A stretch of 64,000 nt of DNA from Fulvivirga ulvae (GTDB taxonomy: Bacteria > Bacteroidota > Bacteroidia > Cytophagales > Cyclobacteriaceae). A model generated the notes under the pieces. The model had not been told where the DNA came from, ran no database searches, and saw nothing but the letters and a program-made list of their open reading frames with translations. A program made the position numbers and the translations under genes. Of this stretch, positions 24,602 to 34,164 are shown piece by piece (positions within the stretch are counted from its first letter, which is position 1; every line of letters starts with the position of its first letter). The DNA is taken from the NCBI RefSeq assembly GCF_021389975.1, contig NZ_CP089981.1:948501-1012500 (forward strand), in the 5' to 3' direction.

Positions 24602-27600
24602 ATGTATCTGAAAAAATTATTGTTTACGGCTACCCTTTTATGTTTTGGCATACTGGTCTGCCCGGGCCAGCATAAAGAATTAAAGTTCAAAAGGTTCAAC
24701 AGCGAATCGGGCTTATCAAGCAGTAAATCCACCTGTTTTGCCCAGACTCCGGATGGTTATTTATGGATTGGCACAACCGATGGTTTAAACCGGTTTGACG
24801 GACACACCTTCAAAACATTTCGAAACGACCCGGACGATTCACTTTCTTTATGCGATAATTACATAAGTACTTTATTCGTAGATCATCTTGGAAAATTATG
24901 GGTTGGCACCCTGAATAACGGCCTGAGCTTGTATAATGAAAAAACCGGCACCTTCCACCACCATGGTTCAGAAGTACACGACCCTTCTACACTGAGCAGC
25001 CACTACGTAACCAGTATTACCGAAGATGCCGACAAAAATCTCTGGGTAGGCACGATCATGGGCTTAAACCGCTATGATCGGAACTCTGATGAATTTCAAC
25101 GCTATTTTCATGAAATAACAGTAAGTATTTTTCAACAAACGATCGACAGTCTGACTATTAAAAAGACTCCTCCTCATATTGTTCAAACCCTCTCCCAACT
25201 GACAGGTGTGGAGTTTCAAAATGAAAGGGCTTTATTCAGAGTTCTGGGAAAAAAACTTACCAATAAAGAATTAACATATTATAAACCTGAAATACTTAAA
25301 TACTCGGGACTAAAAGCTACGGCCGATCACATAAGAGCACTACAACCAGATAGCATAGGAAATCTCTGGATTGGTTATGAAAAAGAGGGGCTTGGCTATT
25401 TCAATCCTAAAACAAATCGGTTAAGCATTTATAAAAAAGACGAGAACGACCCACAAAGTATCTGTAGCAATGAAATTTCAAGCCTTGCTCTGGACAATAC
25501 GGGGCTTTGGATAGGATCACGAGACGGGAATCTGTGTAAACTTAATCCACAATCACACCAGTTCACCCATTATGATTTGCCGGAAAGTTCATCGAACATA
25601 GAATCTCTTAAAACAGACAGTCGTGGTACACTTTGGGTTGGAGATAGCTACGGTTTATGTGTATATAGTAAGGCTGAGCAGAAATTTAACAGATACCAGC
25701 ATAACGAAAACGATAAATACAGCTTATCATCTACGGCGGTAAAAGCCATTTTTGAAGATGATCAGAACAACATGTGGATAGGTTGTACTCAGGGAGGCAT
25801 CAATCTGACACTTGGCAATATCCCGTTCACCCACCTTAAGCACCACCCTGATATGCCCGGATCACTCTCAAAAAACAGTGTATCCAGCGTACTTGAAGAT
25901 AGCAAGGGTAATATCTGGATCGGATATTATACCATGGGACTTGATATTTATAATCCTACTACCCATGAAGTTACTCATTTGGCTCATGATCCGGATATGC
26001 CCGGCAGCTTAGGCAAAGGCACTGTTTTCGAAATATTTGAGGATTCGGATGGAAATATCTGGATAGGTACTTATGAAGGAGGGCTGCAAACGTTTGTACC
26101 AAAACAAAACAAGTTTGTAACGTATAAACATGACCCTGATAACCTTAAAACTATTAGCGGCAATGATGTCCGGGCTATAGCAGAAGATGCGGATGGAACA
26201 TTATGGCTAGCTGTTCATGGCCAGGGTGTAAATGCATTTGACAGAAAAAATAAGACATTTAAGAGCTATAAAGCTGATTACCTTAACTGGCAAAATTCAT
26301 TATCCAATGACTGGGTGTACACACTTTATATTGACAGGGAACAAAACGTATGGGTAGGCAGCGTATTCGGGTTAAGTGTTTTGAAACACGGCAGGAATCA
26401 ATTTGTAAGTTATACTAAGGAAAACAGAAATCTAAGCCACAATAATGTAAGAGCGATATTGGAGGACGGCAATAAAAACTTATGGATTGGTACTGATAAT
26501 GGGCTGAATTTATTTGATAAGGAAACGACCCGGTTTTCCTCTTTCTTTTGCAAAGATGGATTACCTAACAATACCATTCATGGTATACTTGAAGATGCCA
26601 AAAAACAGTTATGGGTAAGTACAAACCATGGGTTGGCCAGGTTTAGTCCTGAAAAAAACACTTTTACCAATTATGATATTCTTGACGGGTTACAATCCAA
26701 TGAGTTTTTTCCCGGTGCATGCTATAAAGGCCAATCAGGCACACTTTACTTCGGTGGTATTAATGGAGTTACTCTTTTTCAGCCTGAACAGGTCAAAGAA
26801 GATTCATCAATCATCAACATAAAGCTTACGGGATTAAACTTGTTTAACCGCCCGGTAAAGCCCGGCCAGAAACCTCTGGAGCACACTCTGGATCAAACCA
26901 GCCATCTTCTTCTGGAGTATGATCAAAACATGATCACTTTCTTATTTTCAGGGTTGGCGTTCAAAAACCCTGAAAAAATTCAGTATGCCTACATGCTGGA
27001 GGGCTTCGATAGCGAGTGGAATTATGTTGGGAATAAAAAAGAAGCCACTTATACCAATCTGGACCCTGGCAAGTACACTTTAAAAGTGATGGCTACCGCC
27101 GGTAATGGGGAGTGGCTCCCCCATGTAAGGTCTTTGAAGGTGACAATCCTTAAACCTGTATGGCAGACCGTCCCTGCATACCTGCTTTACGGTGTCATAA
27201 TACTGGGATTGATTTATTACTATAAACAAGCGGCCGTTTCCAGGGAGAGATTTAAAAACAAGGTGGAGATGCAAAAATTGGAAATCAAAAAAGCACATGA
27301 AATTGATATGATGAAACTGAACTTCTTCACAAATATATCTCACGAATTTCGCACACCCCTAACTTTAATTTTAGATCCTGTCAACCGGCTGCTAACCCAA
27401 AGAGGATGTATGTCGGATACAGAACAGGAAAACCATTTCCAAATATTAAGGTCAAATACCCAAAGATTGCTCAGGCTTGTTAACCAGCTCCTGGATATAT
27501 CAGCCATAGATTCCGGGCAGGCCAGACTTGCCATAAGTAAGCATGACATTGTGGAGTTTTGTCAGTCAATCACAGAAACTTTCTTATTTGCCGCCAGCCT

Positions 27601-28912
27601 GAGAGAAATAGAATTACGATTTTCCTGCAACAAAGAGTCAGAGTGTGTATTTTTTGATACGGATATACTTGAAAAAGCATTAACAAACCTGCTATCCAAT
27701 GCTCTTAAATTTACGCCAAAGGCAGGTCAGGTTTCTCTACAACTATTCATTACTGATCAAAGCAATCCTGAATGTCCTGATCATATTAAGACGTCTTCCC
27801 AGTCATGCCAGTTTATTAAATTGACTGTAGCTGATAATGGTCCGGGGATTGCCGAAGAATATCAGGCCAAAATATTCGAAAAGTTCTTTAAAGCCCAAAA
27901 CCACAGATCTGGATCAGGTATTGGGCTGGCCCTGACTAAACAACTGGTTGAACACCACTACGGTGCCATAGAAGTACATAGCTTACCCGGCGAGGGCTGT
28001 AATTTCACCATGTGGATTCCTGTATCCGAAGAAAGGTATATACCCGGTGATATTGTCGTAAAACAGGGTAAGGACCGGTACCCAGGAGAAATATTACAGC
28101 ATGATCTGCCATATAGAAGCCATGCAGAAACCACAAGCATGGAGACAATCTCCGGCCGACCAACTTTATTACTGGTTGAGGATCATGATGACCTGAGAAA
28201 ATACATTAAAATGCATTTAAAACATGAATACCTAGTATATGAAACTGATTCTGCAGAAAATGCACTTAAACTAGCTGCAGAATTAAACCCCGACCTAATC
28301 ATTGCGGATGTGATGTTGCCATACATGAACGGCCTGGAGCTTTGTCACAAAATCAAAAGCAATACCTCTACCAGGCACCTGCCGGTTATTTTACTCACCT
28401 CACGGGCCTCAAGTGAAAATGAACTGGAAGGCTTTCAAACGGGAGCCAGTGACTACATCAGCAAACCCTTTGATGTGCTCTTGCTCAAAGCCAGGATCAA
28501 AAATGTTCTGGCCCTAAAACAACCATTAAAAGATAAGCTGAACCACGATCCTGATTTTGAACCGCTGGATATAGTCCCGCAAAGCCTCCAGGACAGAGGC
28601 TTCTTCCAGGAATTGGTCAAAACCATCCATGAGCATGTAGCTGATGAAAGTTTCAGCCCTGAAAAGCTTGCGGACAAGATGAATTTAAGCCGGTCTCAGC
28701 TTTACAAGAAAGTCAAGGGACTTACAGGGCTCTCCGTAAGTATTCTTATCAGGAATATTCGTCTCAAAAAAGCCAGCAAACTCCTGAAAACACAGGACCT
28801 GAGTATCTCCGAGGTAGCCTATGAAGTGGGCTTCAGCGACCCGGGATATTTTACCAAGTGTTTTAAAGAAATGTACTCCTGTCCTCCGTCAGAATACCTG
28901 AACAGCCATTGA
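24602..28912 (+). CDS. Hybrid two-component system regulator 1 (HTCS)
   Basis: A 1436-residue one-protein signalling system of the kind that controls Bacteroidota glycan loci. Signal peptide (~1-22), periplasmic beta-propeller sensor of repeated LWIGT-type blades (~30-750), a Y_Y_Y domain (~770-850), one transmembrane helix (~853-875), HisKA with the phospho-His in TNISHEFRTPLT (~912), ATPase domain (N box NLLSNALKFTP; DNGPGIAEE; GSGIGLAL), receiver domain (LLLVEDHDD, phospho-Asp in IIADVMLP, GASDYISKPFD; ~1183-1300) and an AraC DNA-binding domain (~1335-1430). An ~80-residue stretch without blade motifs (~170-250) interrupts the propeller. Located just before the GH9 gene on the same strand; probably senses xyloglucan oligosaccharides. 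Confidence 0.93.
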   Translation: MYLKKLLFTATLLCFGILVCPGQHKELKFKRFNSESGLSSSKSTCFAQTPDGYLWIGTTDGLNRFDGHTFKTFRNDPDDSLSLCDNYISTLFVDHLGKLWVGTLNNGLSLYNEKTGTFHHHGSEVHDPSTLSSHYVTSITEDADKNLWVGTIMGLNRYDRNSDEFQRYFHEITVSIFQQTIDSLTIKKTPPHIVQTLSQLTGVEFQNERALFRVLGKKLTNKELTYYKPEILKYSGLKATADHIRALQPDSIGNLWIGYEKEGLGYFNPKTNRLSIYKKDENDPQSICSNEISSLALDNTGLWIGSRDGNLCKLNPQSHQFTHYDLPESSSNIESLKTDSRGTLWVGDSYGLCVYSKAEQKFNRYQHNENDKYSLSSTAVKAIFEDDQNNMWIGCTQGGINLTLGNIPFTHLKHHPDMPGSLSKNSVSSVLEDSKGNIWIGYYTMGLDIYNPTTHEVTHLAHDPDMPGSLGKGTVFEIFEDSDGNIWIGTYEGGLQTFVPKQNKFVTYKHDPDNLKTISGNDVRAIAEDADGTLWLAVHGQGVNAFDRKNKTFKSYKADYLNWQNSLSNDWVYTLYIDREQNVWVGSVFGLSVLKHGRNQFVSYTKENRNLSHNNVRAILEDGNKNLWIGTDNGLNLFDKETTRFSSFFCKDGLPNNTIHGILEDAKKQLWVSTNHGLARFSPEKNTFTNYDILDGLQSNEFFPGACYKGQSGTLYFGGINGVTLFQPEQVKEDSSIINIKLTGLNLFNRPVKPGQKPLEHTLDQTSHLLLEYDQNMITFLFSGLAFKNPEKIQYAYMLEGFDSEWNYVGNKKEATYTNLDPGKYTLKVMATAGNGEWLPHVRSLKVTILKPVWQTVPAYLLYGVIILGLIYYYKQAAVSRERFKNKVEMQKLEIKKAHEIDMMKLNFFTNISHEFRTPLTLILDPVNRLLTQRGCMSDTEQENHFQILRSNTQRLLRLVNQLLDISAIDSGQARLAISKHDIVEFCQSITETFLFAASLREIELRFSCNKESECVFFDTDILEKALTNLLSNALKFTPKAGQVSLQLFITDQSNPECPDHIKTSSQSCQFIKLTVADNGPGIAEEYQAKIFEKFFKAQNHRSGSGIGLALTKQLVEHHYGAIEVHSLPGEGCNFTMWIPVSEERYIPGDIVVKQGKDRYPGEILQHDLPYRSHAETTSMETISGRPTLLLVEDHDDLRKYIKMHLKHEYLVYETDSAENALKLAAELNPDLIIADVMLPYMNGLELCHKIKSNTSTRHLPVILLTSRASSENELEGFQTGASDYISKPFDVLLLKARIKNVLALKQPLKDKLNHDPDFEPLDIVPQSLQDRGFFQELVKTIHEHVADESFSPEKLADKMNLSRSQLYKKVKGLTGLSVSILIRNIRLKKASKLLKTQDLSISEVAYEVGFSDPGYFTKCFKEMYSCPPSEYLNSH

Positions 28913-29074
28913 TCAGCTTAAAAATCCACGCAATCTATGCTACAATAGTCCCAGTCACGAGACAATAATTATACCGGGACATGAGTACATGGAATTGATA
29001 TTATAGTCGAAGTTGCTGACAGGCAAAGCTCCTAATTTCATTATCAGATAATTTTCAACTATAAACCTTATTCT

Positions 29075-32050
29075 ATGATCAATGTAAGTAACATACGTAC
29101 CGGCATTATTACGATCTTGCTGCTGGTAGCGTATATTTTCCAATCAAATGCGCAGGATTATAATTATGCCGAAGCATTACAGAAATCGATGTTCTTCTAT
29201 GAGTGCCAGGAGTCAGGCGAATTGCTGCCTGACAACCGGGTAAACTGGCGGGGCAACTCTGCCCTCGATGATGGCGCAGACGTAGGTCACGATTTAACAG
29301 GTGGCTGGTACGATGCCGGTGACCACGTTAAGTTTAATTTTCCCATGGCTTTTTCTGCCACCGCATTGGCGTGGGGTGCCATTGACTTTGAAAGTGGCTA
29401 TGTAACCGCCGGACAGATGCCATACATCAAAAGGAACCTGAGGTGGGTCAACGATTATTTTATCAAATGCCATACTGCTCCCAATGAGCTATGGGGGCAG
29501 GTGGGTAACGGTGGTCTCGACCATGCCTGGTGGGGTTCTGCCGAAATCATGCCTATGGAAAGGCCGGCCTACAAAATCGATGCTTCGCAGCCCGGCTCTG
29601 ACCTGGCAGGGGAAACCGCAGCAGCCATGGCAGCGGCCAGTATCGTATTCCAGGATGATGACCCGGCCTACAGTGCTACCTTGCTGGAACACGCTATACA
29701 ACTATACAATTTCGCTGATAACTACAGAGGAATATACTCAGAATCCATTACGGATGCTGCAGGTTATTACCGATCTTTCAGCGGTTATAATGACGAACTC
29801 GTATGGGGAGCCATCTGGCTGTATCGTGCTACAGGAGATGCCGCCTACCTGGCCAAGGCCGAGAGCTACTATGCCAACCTGAGTACCGAGCCTCAGAGTA
29901 CTATAAAATCATATAAATGGGGACTTGCCTGGGATGACAAGTCGTATGGGTGCTATGCATTATTAGCCAAGCTCACTGGTAAAGCACAGTATAAAGCAGA
30001 TGTAGAAAGGCACCTTGATTACTGGACTGACGGATACAACGGCCAAAGGATCAATTATACACCGGGGGGACTGGCTTACCTCGATGTCTGGGGCGCACTG
30101 CGATATGCCGCGAACACCAGTTTTCTGGCTTTGTATTACGCCCCTGACGCCACTTCTGCCTCCAAGGCCCAAAAGTACCGCGATTTCGCTCTGAGCCAGA
30201 TCGACTACGCCCTGGGTGACAATCCCCGAAACAGCAGCTATGTTGTAGGATTTGGAAATAACCCTTCTAAAAACCCTCATCACCGCACAGCCCACGGAGC
30301 ATGGGCCAACAACCAGAACGGCCCTCCCGAGCAGACACGCCACGTTCTTTATGGTGCGTTGGTAGGCGGCCCCAATAATGACGACACCTATGAGGATGAC
30401 CGCTCCAACTACATCAATAATGAGGTGGCCTGCGATTATAACTCCGGATTTTCCGGTGCCCTCGCAGCCCTTATAGAAACCTATGAAGGGTCGCCCCTTC
30501 AAAACTTTCCTGTTCCTGAAACTCCTACAGGGGAATATCTTATTGAAGCCAAGCTCAATGCCCAGGGCAGTACACATACAGAGTGGGCAGTATGGGCTCT
30601 TAATCACACGGCGTGGCCTACAAGAATACCGTCCGAGATCAAGTTCCGGCTTTTTGTGAATATCTCTGAGGGTATAGCCGCAGGTTACAGCGCTTCCGAT
30701 TATGTTGTCTCTACCAATAATTCCAGTGTGGTAAGCCACACGCAACTGCTACCCTGGGATGTAAATCAGGATATTTACTACGCGGAAGTCACTTTCAACC
30801 CTGACATTAAAATATACCCTGCCGGTCAGGGAGAATCAAAAGAAGAGGCACAAATGCGGATCAGGCTTCCCTATGAGGCTCCGGCATCTGCATGGGATCC
30901 TACCAATGACTGGTCGTTCCAGGGTGTAGATGGCACTTTGAAGGAGGTTCCCAACATACCCATGTATGTAGACGGTGAATTGGTATTTGGTGAAACACCC
31001 GGGGATGGTTCCGGTGATATTCCGGTAACCGGTGTGAGTGTGACCCCAACAGCAATCTCTCTTAACCTTAACCAGACTGCTCAATTGCAGGCCAGTGTAT
31101 CCCCTTCCAATGCTACTAACAAAACCGTAAGCTGGTCGTCCAGTAATTCTGCCATTGCCTCAGTAAGTGCCAGTGGATTGGTAACCGGTTTGGCTGAAGG
31201 ATCAGCAACTATTACAGTGACTACAGAAGATGGTGGCAATACCGCAAGCAGCCAGGTAACAGTAACTACGGATACAACGCCTGACGAATATACGCTTTCC
31301 ACTTCCATCAATGGTCAGGGAAGTATTCAGCTCAGTCCGGCAGGTGGGGTTTACAATGCCAATACGGAGGTTACGCTCACTGCTGTTCCTGGTACAGGCT
31401 ATATATTCACCGGTTGGTCAGGAGACCTTAGTGGCACGGCTAACCCGGCTACTATTGTAATGGCTGCCAATAAAACCGTAACGGCTACATTTGAAGAGGA
31501 GAGCGGTGGGAATACATGCGACTCACCAACTCCGGTTTCATTACCATTTACCAAAGAAGGAGCAGGTGAATTCTGCTATAGCATATCAGGGGATATAAGC
31601 TATATCAATTCCTGGAATATGGAGAAGGTCGAGATCAATGGACAGGACTTTACCAACACCTGGTCTAACAGCCTGCCTGCCAAAGTGGATGGTCAGTATT
31701 TTGTGTACTACAAAGGTTCATTTCCATGGTCGCACTTTGAGGCTGCGGCGGCACAAAGTTCTGCGGCACGCCAGGGTGCAAATGCCATGAATACAACTGA
31801 AGCCGGTCGCGACATGGTACTGATTTACCCTAACCCCTCTCCGGATGAAGTCTCTGTTTATATTGCTGAACCTTCGTCGGTTTCGGGTATTTACATTTAC
31901 AGTCCTTCAGGGGCGCTGGAGCATAAAATTGACCACGGCAGTGTAAAAGCAGAAAATCGTCTGGCCTTGGGCAAAGACGCAAAGGGTGTCTATATCATCA
32001 GGGTAGTAACTGACAAGGCAACCAACACTTTTAAAGTGATTAAACAATAA
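29075..32050 (+). CDS. GH9 endoglucanase with CBM3, Ig-like modules and T9SS tail
   Basis: A 991-residue secreted multidomain cellulase/xyloglucanase. Signal peptide (~1-25); GH9 catalytic domain (~28-475) with GGWYDAGDHVKF holding the catalytic base Asp, the HHRTAHGAW His motif and NEVACDYNSGFSGALA with the acid Glu; CBM3c-like module (~485-625, the module fused to processive GH9 enzymes); Big2 Ig-like domain (~648-730); InlB B-type repeat (~738-810, YIFTGWSGDLSGTANP); an aromatic-rich Cys-bearing module of unknown type (~813-890); and a T9SS type A sorting domain (~905-991, YPNPS ... GVYIIRV). So it is exported by type IX secretion and likely displayed on the surface, cutting the beta-1,4-glucan backbone. 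Lies between hybrid sensor 1 and the M1 peptidase. Confidence 0.93.
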   Translation: MINVSNIRTGIITILLLVAYIFQSNAQDYNYAEALQKSMFFYECQESGELLPDNRVNWRGNSALDDGADVGHDLTGGWYDAGDHVKFNFPMAFSATALAWGAIDFESGYVTAGQMPYIKRNLRWVNDYFIKCHTAPNELWGQVGNGGLDHAWWGSAEIMPMERPAYKIDASQPGSDLAGETAAAMAAASIVFQDDDPAYSATLLEHAIQLYNFADNYRGIYSESITDAAGYYRSFSGYNDELVWGAIWLYRATGDAAYLAKAESYYANLSTEPQSTIKSYKWGLAWDDKSYGCYALLAKLTGKAQYKADVERHLDYWTDGYNGQRINYTPGGLAYLDVWGALRYAANTSFLALYYAPDATSASKAQKYRDFALSQIDYALGDNPRNSSYVVGFGNNPSKNPHHRTAHGAWANNQNGPPEQTRHVLYGALVGGPNNDDTYEDDRSNYINNEVACDYNSGFSGALAALIETYEGSPLQNFPVPETPTGEYLIEAKLNAQGSTHTEWAVWALNHTAWPTRIPSEIKFRLFVNISEGIAAGYSASDYVVSTNNSSVVSHTQLLPWDVNQDIYYAEVTFNPDIKIYPAGQGESKEEAQMRIRLPYEAPASAWDPTNDWSFQGVDGTLKEVPNIPMYVDGELVFGETPGDGSGDIPVTGVSVTPTAISLNLNQTAQLQASVSPSNATNKTVSWSSSNSAIASVSASGLVTGLAEGSATITVTTEDGGNTASSQVTVTTDTTPDEYTLSTSINGQGSIQLSPAGGVYNANTEVTLTAVPGTGYIFTGWSGDLSGTANPATIVMAANKTVTATFEEESGGNTCDSPTPVSLPFTKEGAGEFCYSISGDISYINSWNMEKVEINGQDFTNTWSNSLPAKVDGQYFVYYKGSFPWSHFEAAAAQSSAARQGANAMNTTEAGRDMVLIYPNPSPDEVSVYIAEPSSVSGIYIYSPSGALEHKIDHGSVKAENRLALGKDAKGVYIIRVVTDKATNTFKVIKQ

Positions 32051-32096
32051 TCAAGCAACAACACTGACCTCCTTTTTAAGGGGTTAGTAATCTGAG

Positions 32097-32130
32097 CAGG
32101 ACTTTTCCATACAGGGAAAGTCCTGTTTTT
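32097..32130 (+). terminator. Intrinsic terminator after GH9 gene
   Basis: CAGGACTTTTCC (32097-32108) pairs with GGGAAAGTCCTG (32114-32125), 12 bp with one G-U pair and a five-base loop, then TTTTT. Confidence 0.85.
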
Positions 32131-32273
32131 ATAGTGCCCGTTTAGTACTACTTCTTATAAGACTGATCAACAAGCTGTTGAAATTGAACGGCTACTATAC
32201 TCTGCCGCTTCATCTATCCAATACTATCTTAACAATCACCTGCCTTACGCCAACCTTTCAAACTAATATAATA

Positions 32274-32304
32274 CCAGTCAAAAGTTTTTCAAACTTTTGA
32301 CTGG
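32274..32304. repeat. Perfect intergenic palindrome
   Basis: A 14-bp perfect inverted repeat with a three-base loop (core AAAAGTTTTTCAAACTTTT), 51 bases before the M1 peptidase start. It has no T-tract, so it is not a standard terminator; it shares the AAGTTT/AAACTT centre with the palindrome at 21654-21683. With the terminator at 32097 it is the main content of the 304-base gap 32051-32354. Confidence 0.6.
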
Positions 32305-32354
32305 CACACATTCATGGGGCTTTGTATATTCAAGCCACACTAAAACATTTCATC

Positions 32355-34025
32355 ATGCATAAAGGAGCATTTTATACCCTCATTTTAATACTCATATCGA
32401 CTATGTCGTTTGCTCAGGAGACGGCAAAGTTCACAAGGCAGGACACGCTGAAAGGCTCCATTACTCCTGAACGTGAGTGGTGGAACCTTACTTATTATCA
32501 CCTTGATGTAAAGGTTGACCCTGAAAACAAAACCATCAGTGGCAAAAATACTATACGCTACAAAGTACTTAAGCCCCATAACGTGATGCAAATTGACCTC
32601 CAAGAGCCAATGAAGATCACGAAAATCACGCAAAGTAATAAAGAGATTAAGTTTACAAGGGAAGGAAATGTATTTTGGGTAAAACTGGTTGAGAAGCAGC
32701 ACGAGGGCAGTGTCAACGAGGTTGTGGTGCATTTCGAAGGCTCACCGATAATTGCTAAAAACCCGCCATGGGACGGCGGTCTGACCTGGCAAAAGGACAA
32801 GAATGGCAATCATTTCATTGCCAATGCCAACCAGGGTATCGGTGCCAGTGTATGGTGGCCATGCAAAGATCATCCTTACGATGAGGTGGAGAATATGAAA
32901 ATCAGCGTTACCGTACCCGAAAACCTGATGGATGTATCCAACGGACGTCTGATTAAAGTAGATCATAACAAGAAAGAACAAACCAAAACTTATCATTGGG
33001 AGGTTAACAATCCGATCAACAATTATGGCGTAAACATCAGCATCGGTGATTATGCACACTTTAGCGAAGTTTATGATGGAGAGAAGGGCAAACTGGATTG
33101 CAACTACTATGTGTTAAGCTATAATCTGGAAAAGGCCAAAGAGCAGTTTAAGGATGCCAAACGCACATTGCAAGCTTTGGAGCATTGGTTTGGCCCGTAT
33201 CCGTTTTATGAAGATGGCTATAAATTAGTCGAAGTGCCTTATCTGGGTATGGAGCACCAAAGTGCGGTTACTTATGGCAATGGTTACAAAAACGGCTACA
33301 AAGGCAACGACCTGAGCGGTACGGGCTGGGGACTTACTTTTGACTTTATTATCATCCATGAGTCCGGTCATGAGTGGTTTGCTAACAACATTACAGATAA
33401 GGATGTTGCCGATATGTGGATCCATGAGTCATTTACTGCATATTCAGAAAATCTTTTCCTCAATTACCATAATGGTAAGGAGGCCAGTGCTGCCTATGTA
33501 CTCGGTACAAGGTCGGCCATACAAAATGACAGGCCTATAATCGGTCACTACAACGTCAGCCACCATGGATCTGGGGATATGTACTACAAAGGGGCCAATA
33601 TGCTTCACACGCTGCGACAAATTGTGAATGATGATGAAAAATGGAGGAGTATCCTGCGTGGATTAAATAAAGATTTTTACCACCAGGTGGTAACCACGCA
33701 ACAGGTTGAAAGCTATCTGAGCAAGCGTGTAGGCAGGGACATGTCTTCTTTCTTTGACCAGTACCTGAGAAACACCAAAATACCTACCTTGGAGTATAGA
33801 AAAAGGGACGGCAATCTGTTTTACCGATGGGGTAATGCTGTTTATGGTTTCAATATGCCGATAAAAATCTATATCAACGGTGAGGAAAAATGGCTGGAGC
33901 CAACTACAACCTGGAACACGCTGGAAGGTTTGCCGGCGGATTTTGAGGTTAAGGTGGACCCTAATTTTTATGTGGGTGAGATGAATGTTATGGGTAGATT
34001 TAGTGAGGTAAAGCCGGAGAAATAA
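32355..34025 (+). CDS. M1-family zinc metallopeptidase
   Basis: From the ATG at 32355 the product is 556 residues and opens with a signal peptide ending at SFAQE (~20). The aminopeptidase N-like beta domain (~35-225) precedes a gluzincin domain: zinc motif HESGHEWFANNI (HExxH) with the third ligand Glu 18 residues on in DMWIHESF, and the substrate loop YLGMEHQSAV, the GMEH variant of GAMEN common in Bacteroidota. The C-terminal helical domain of full-length aminopeptidase N is shortened. Likely a periplasmic or secreted aminopeptidase. Lies in the glycan locus region but has no evident role in glycan breakdown. Ends at a bidirectional hairpin facing the GH95 gene. Confidence 0.9.
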   Translation: MHKGAFYTLILILISTMSFAQETAKFTRQDTLKGSITPEREWWNLTYYHLDVKVDPENKTISGKNTIRYKVLKPHNVMQIDLQEPMKITKITQSNKEIKFTREGNVFWVKLVEKQHEGSVNEVVVHFEGSPIIAKNPPWDGGLTWQKDKNGNHFIANANQGIGASVWWPCKDHPYDEVENMKISVTVPENLMDVSNGRLIKVDHNKKEQTKTYHWEVNNPINNYGVNISIGDYAHFSEVYDGEKGKLDCNYYVLSYNLEKAKEQFKDAKRTLQALEHWFGPYPFYEDGYKLVEVPYLGMEHQSAVTYGNGYKNGYKGNDLSGTGWGLTFDFIIIHESGHEWFANNITDKDVADMWIHESFTAYSENLFLNYHNGKEASAAYVLGTRSAIQNDRPIIGHYNVSHHGSGDMYYKGANMLHTLRQIVNDDEKWRSILRGLNKDFYHQVVTTQQVESYLSKRVGRDMSSFFDQYLRNTKIPTLEYRKRDGNLFYRWGNAVYGFNMPIKIYINGEEKWLEPTTTWNTLEGLPADFEVKVDPNFYVGEMNVMGRFSEVKPEK

Positions 34026-34124
34026 GCCGTACCAGGTGAGTGTTATTCCTTCGGATGGACGCTGGAGACTCGGCTGGGAAGTATTAGAAATGAATGTACG
34101 AGAGACTGCTTAGAAGCAGTGACC

Positions 34125-34153
34125 AAAAGAGGCCATTTGAAATGGCCTCTTTT
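34125..34153. terminator. Bidirectional terminator, M1 peptidase / glycan operon
   Basis: A near-perfect 14-bp palindrome (core GAGGCCATTTGAAATGGCCT) with A-rich and T-rich ends. It separates the plus-strand peptidase gene from the end of the convergent minus-strand operon. Confidence 0.8.
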
Positions 34154-34164
34154 ATTGTGTGTTA

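Noticed and set aside
29963..30745. Minus-strand open frame of 260 codons inside the GH9 gene
   Set aside because: Antisense shadow of a strongly conserved catalytic domain; no family features.
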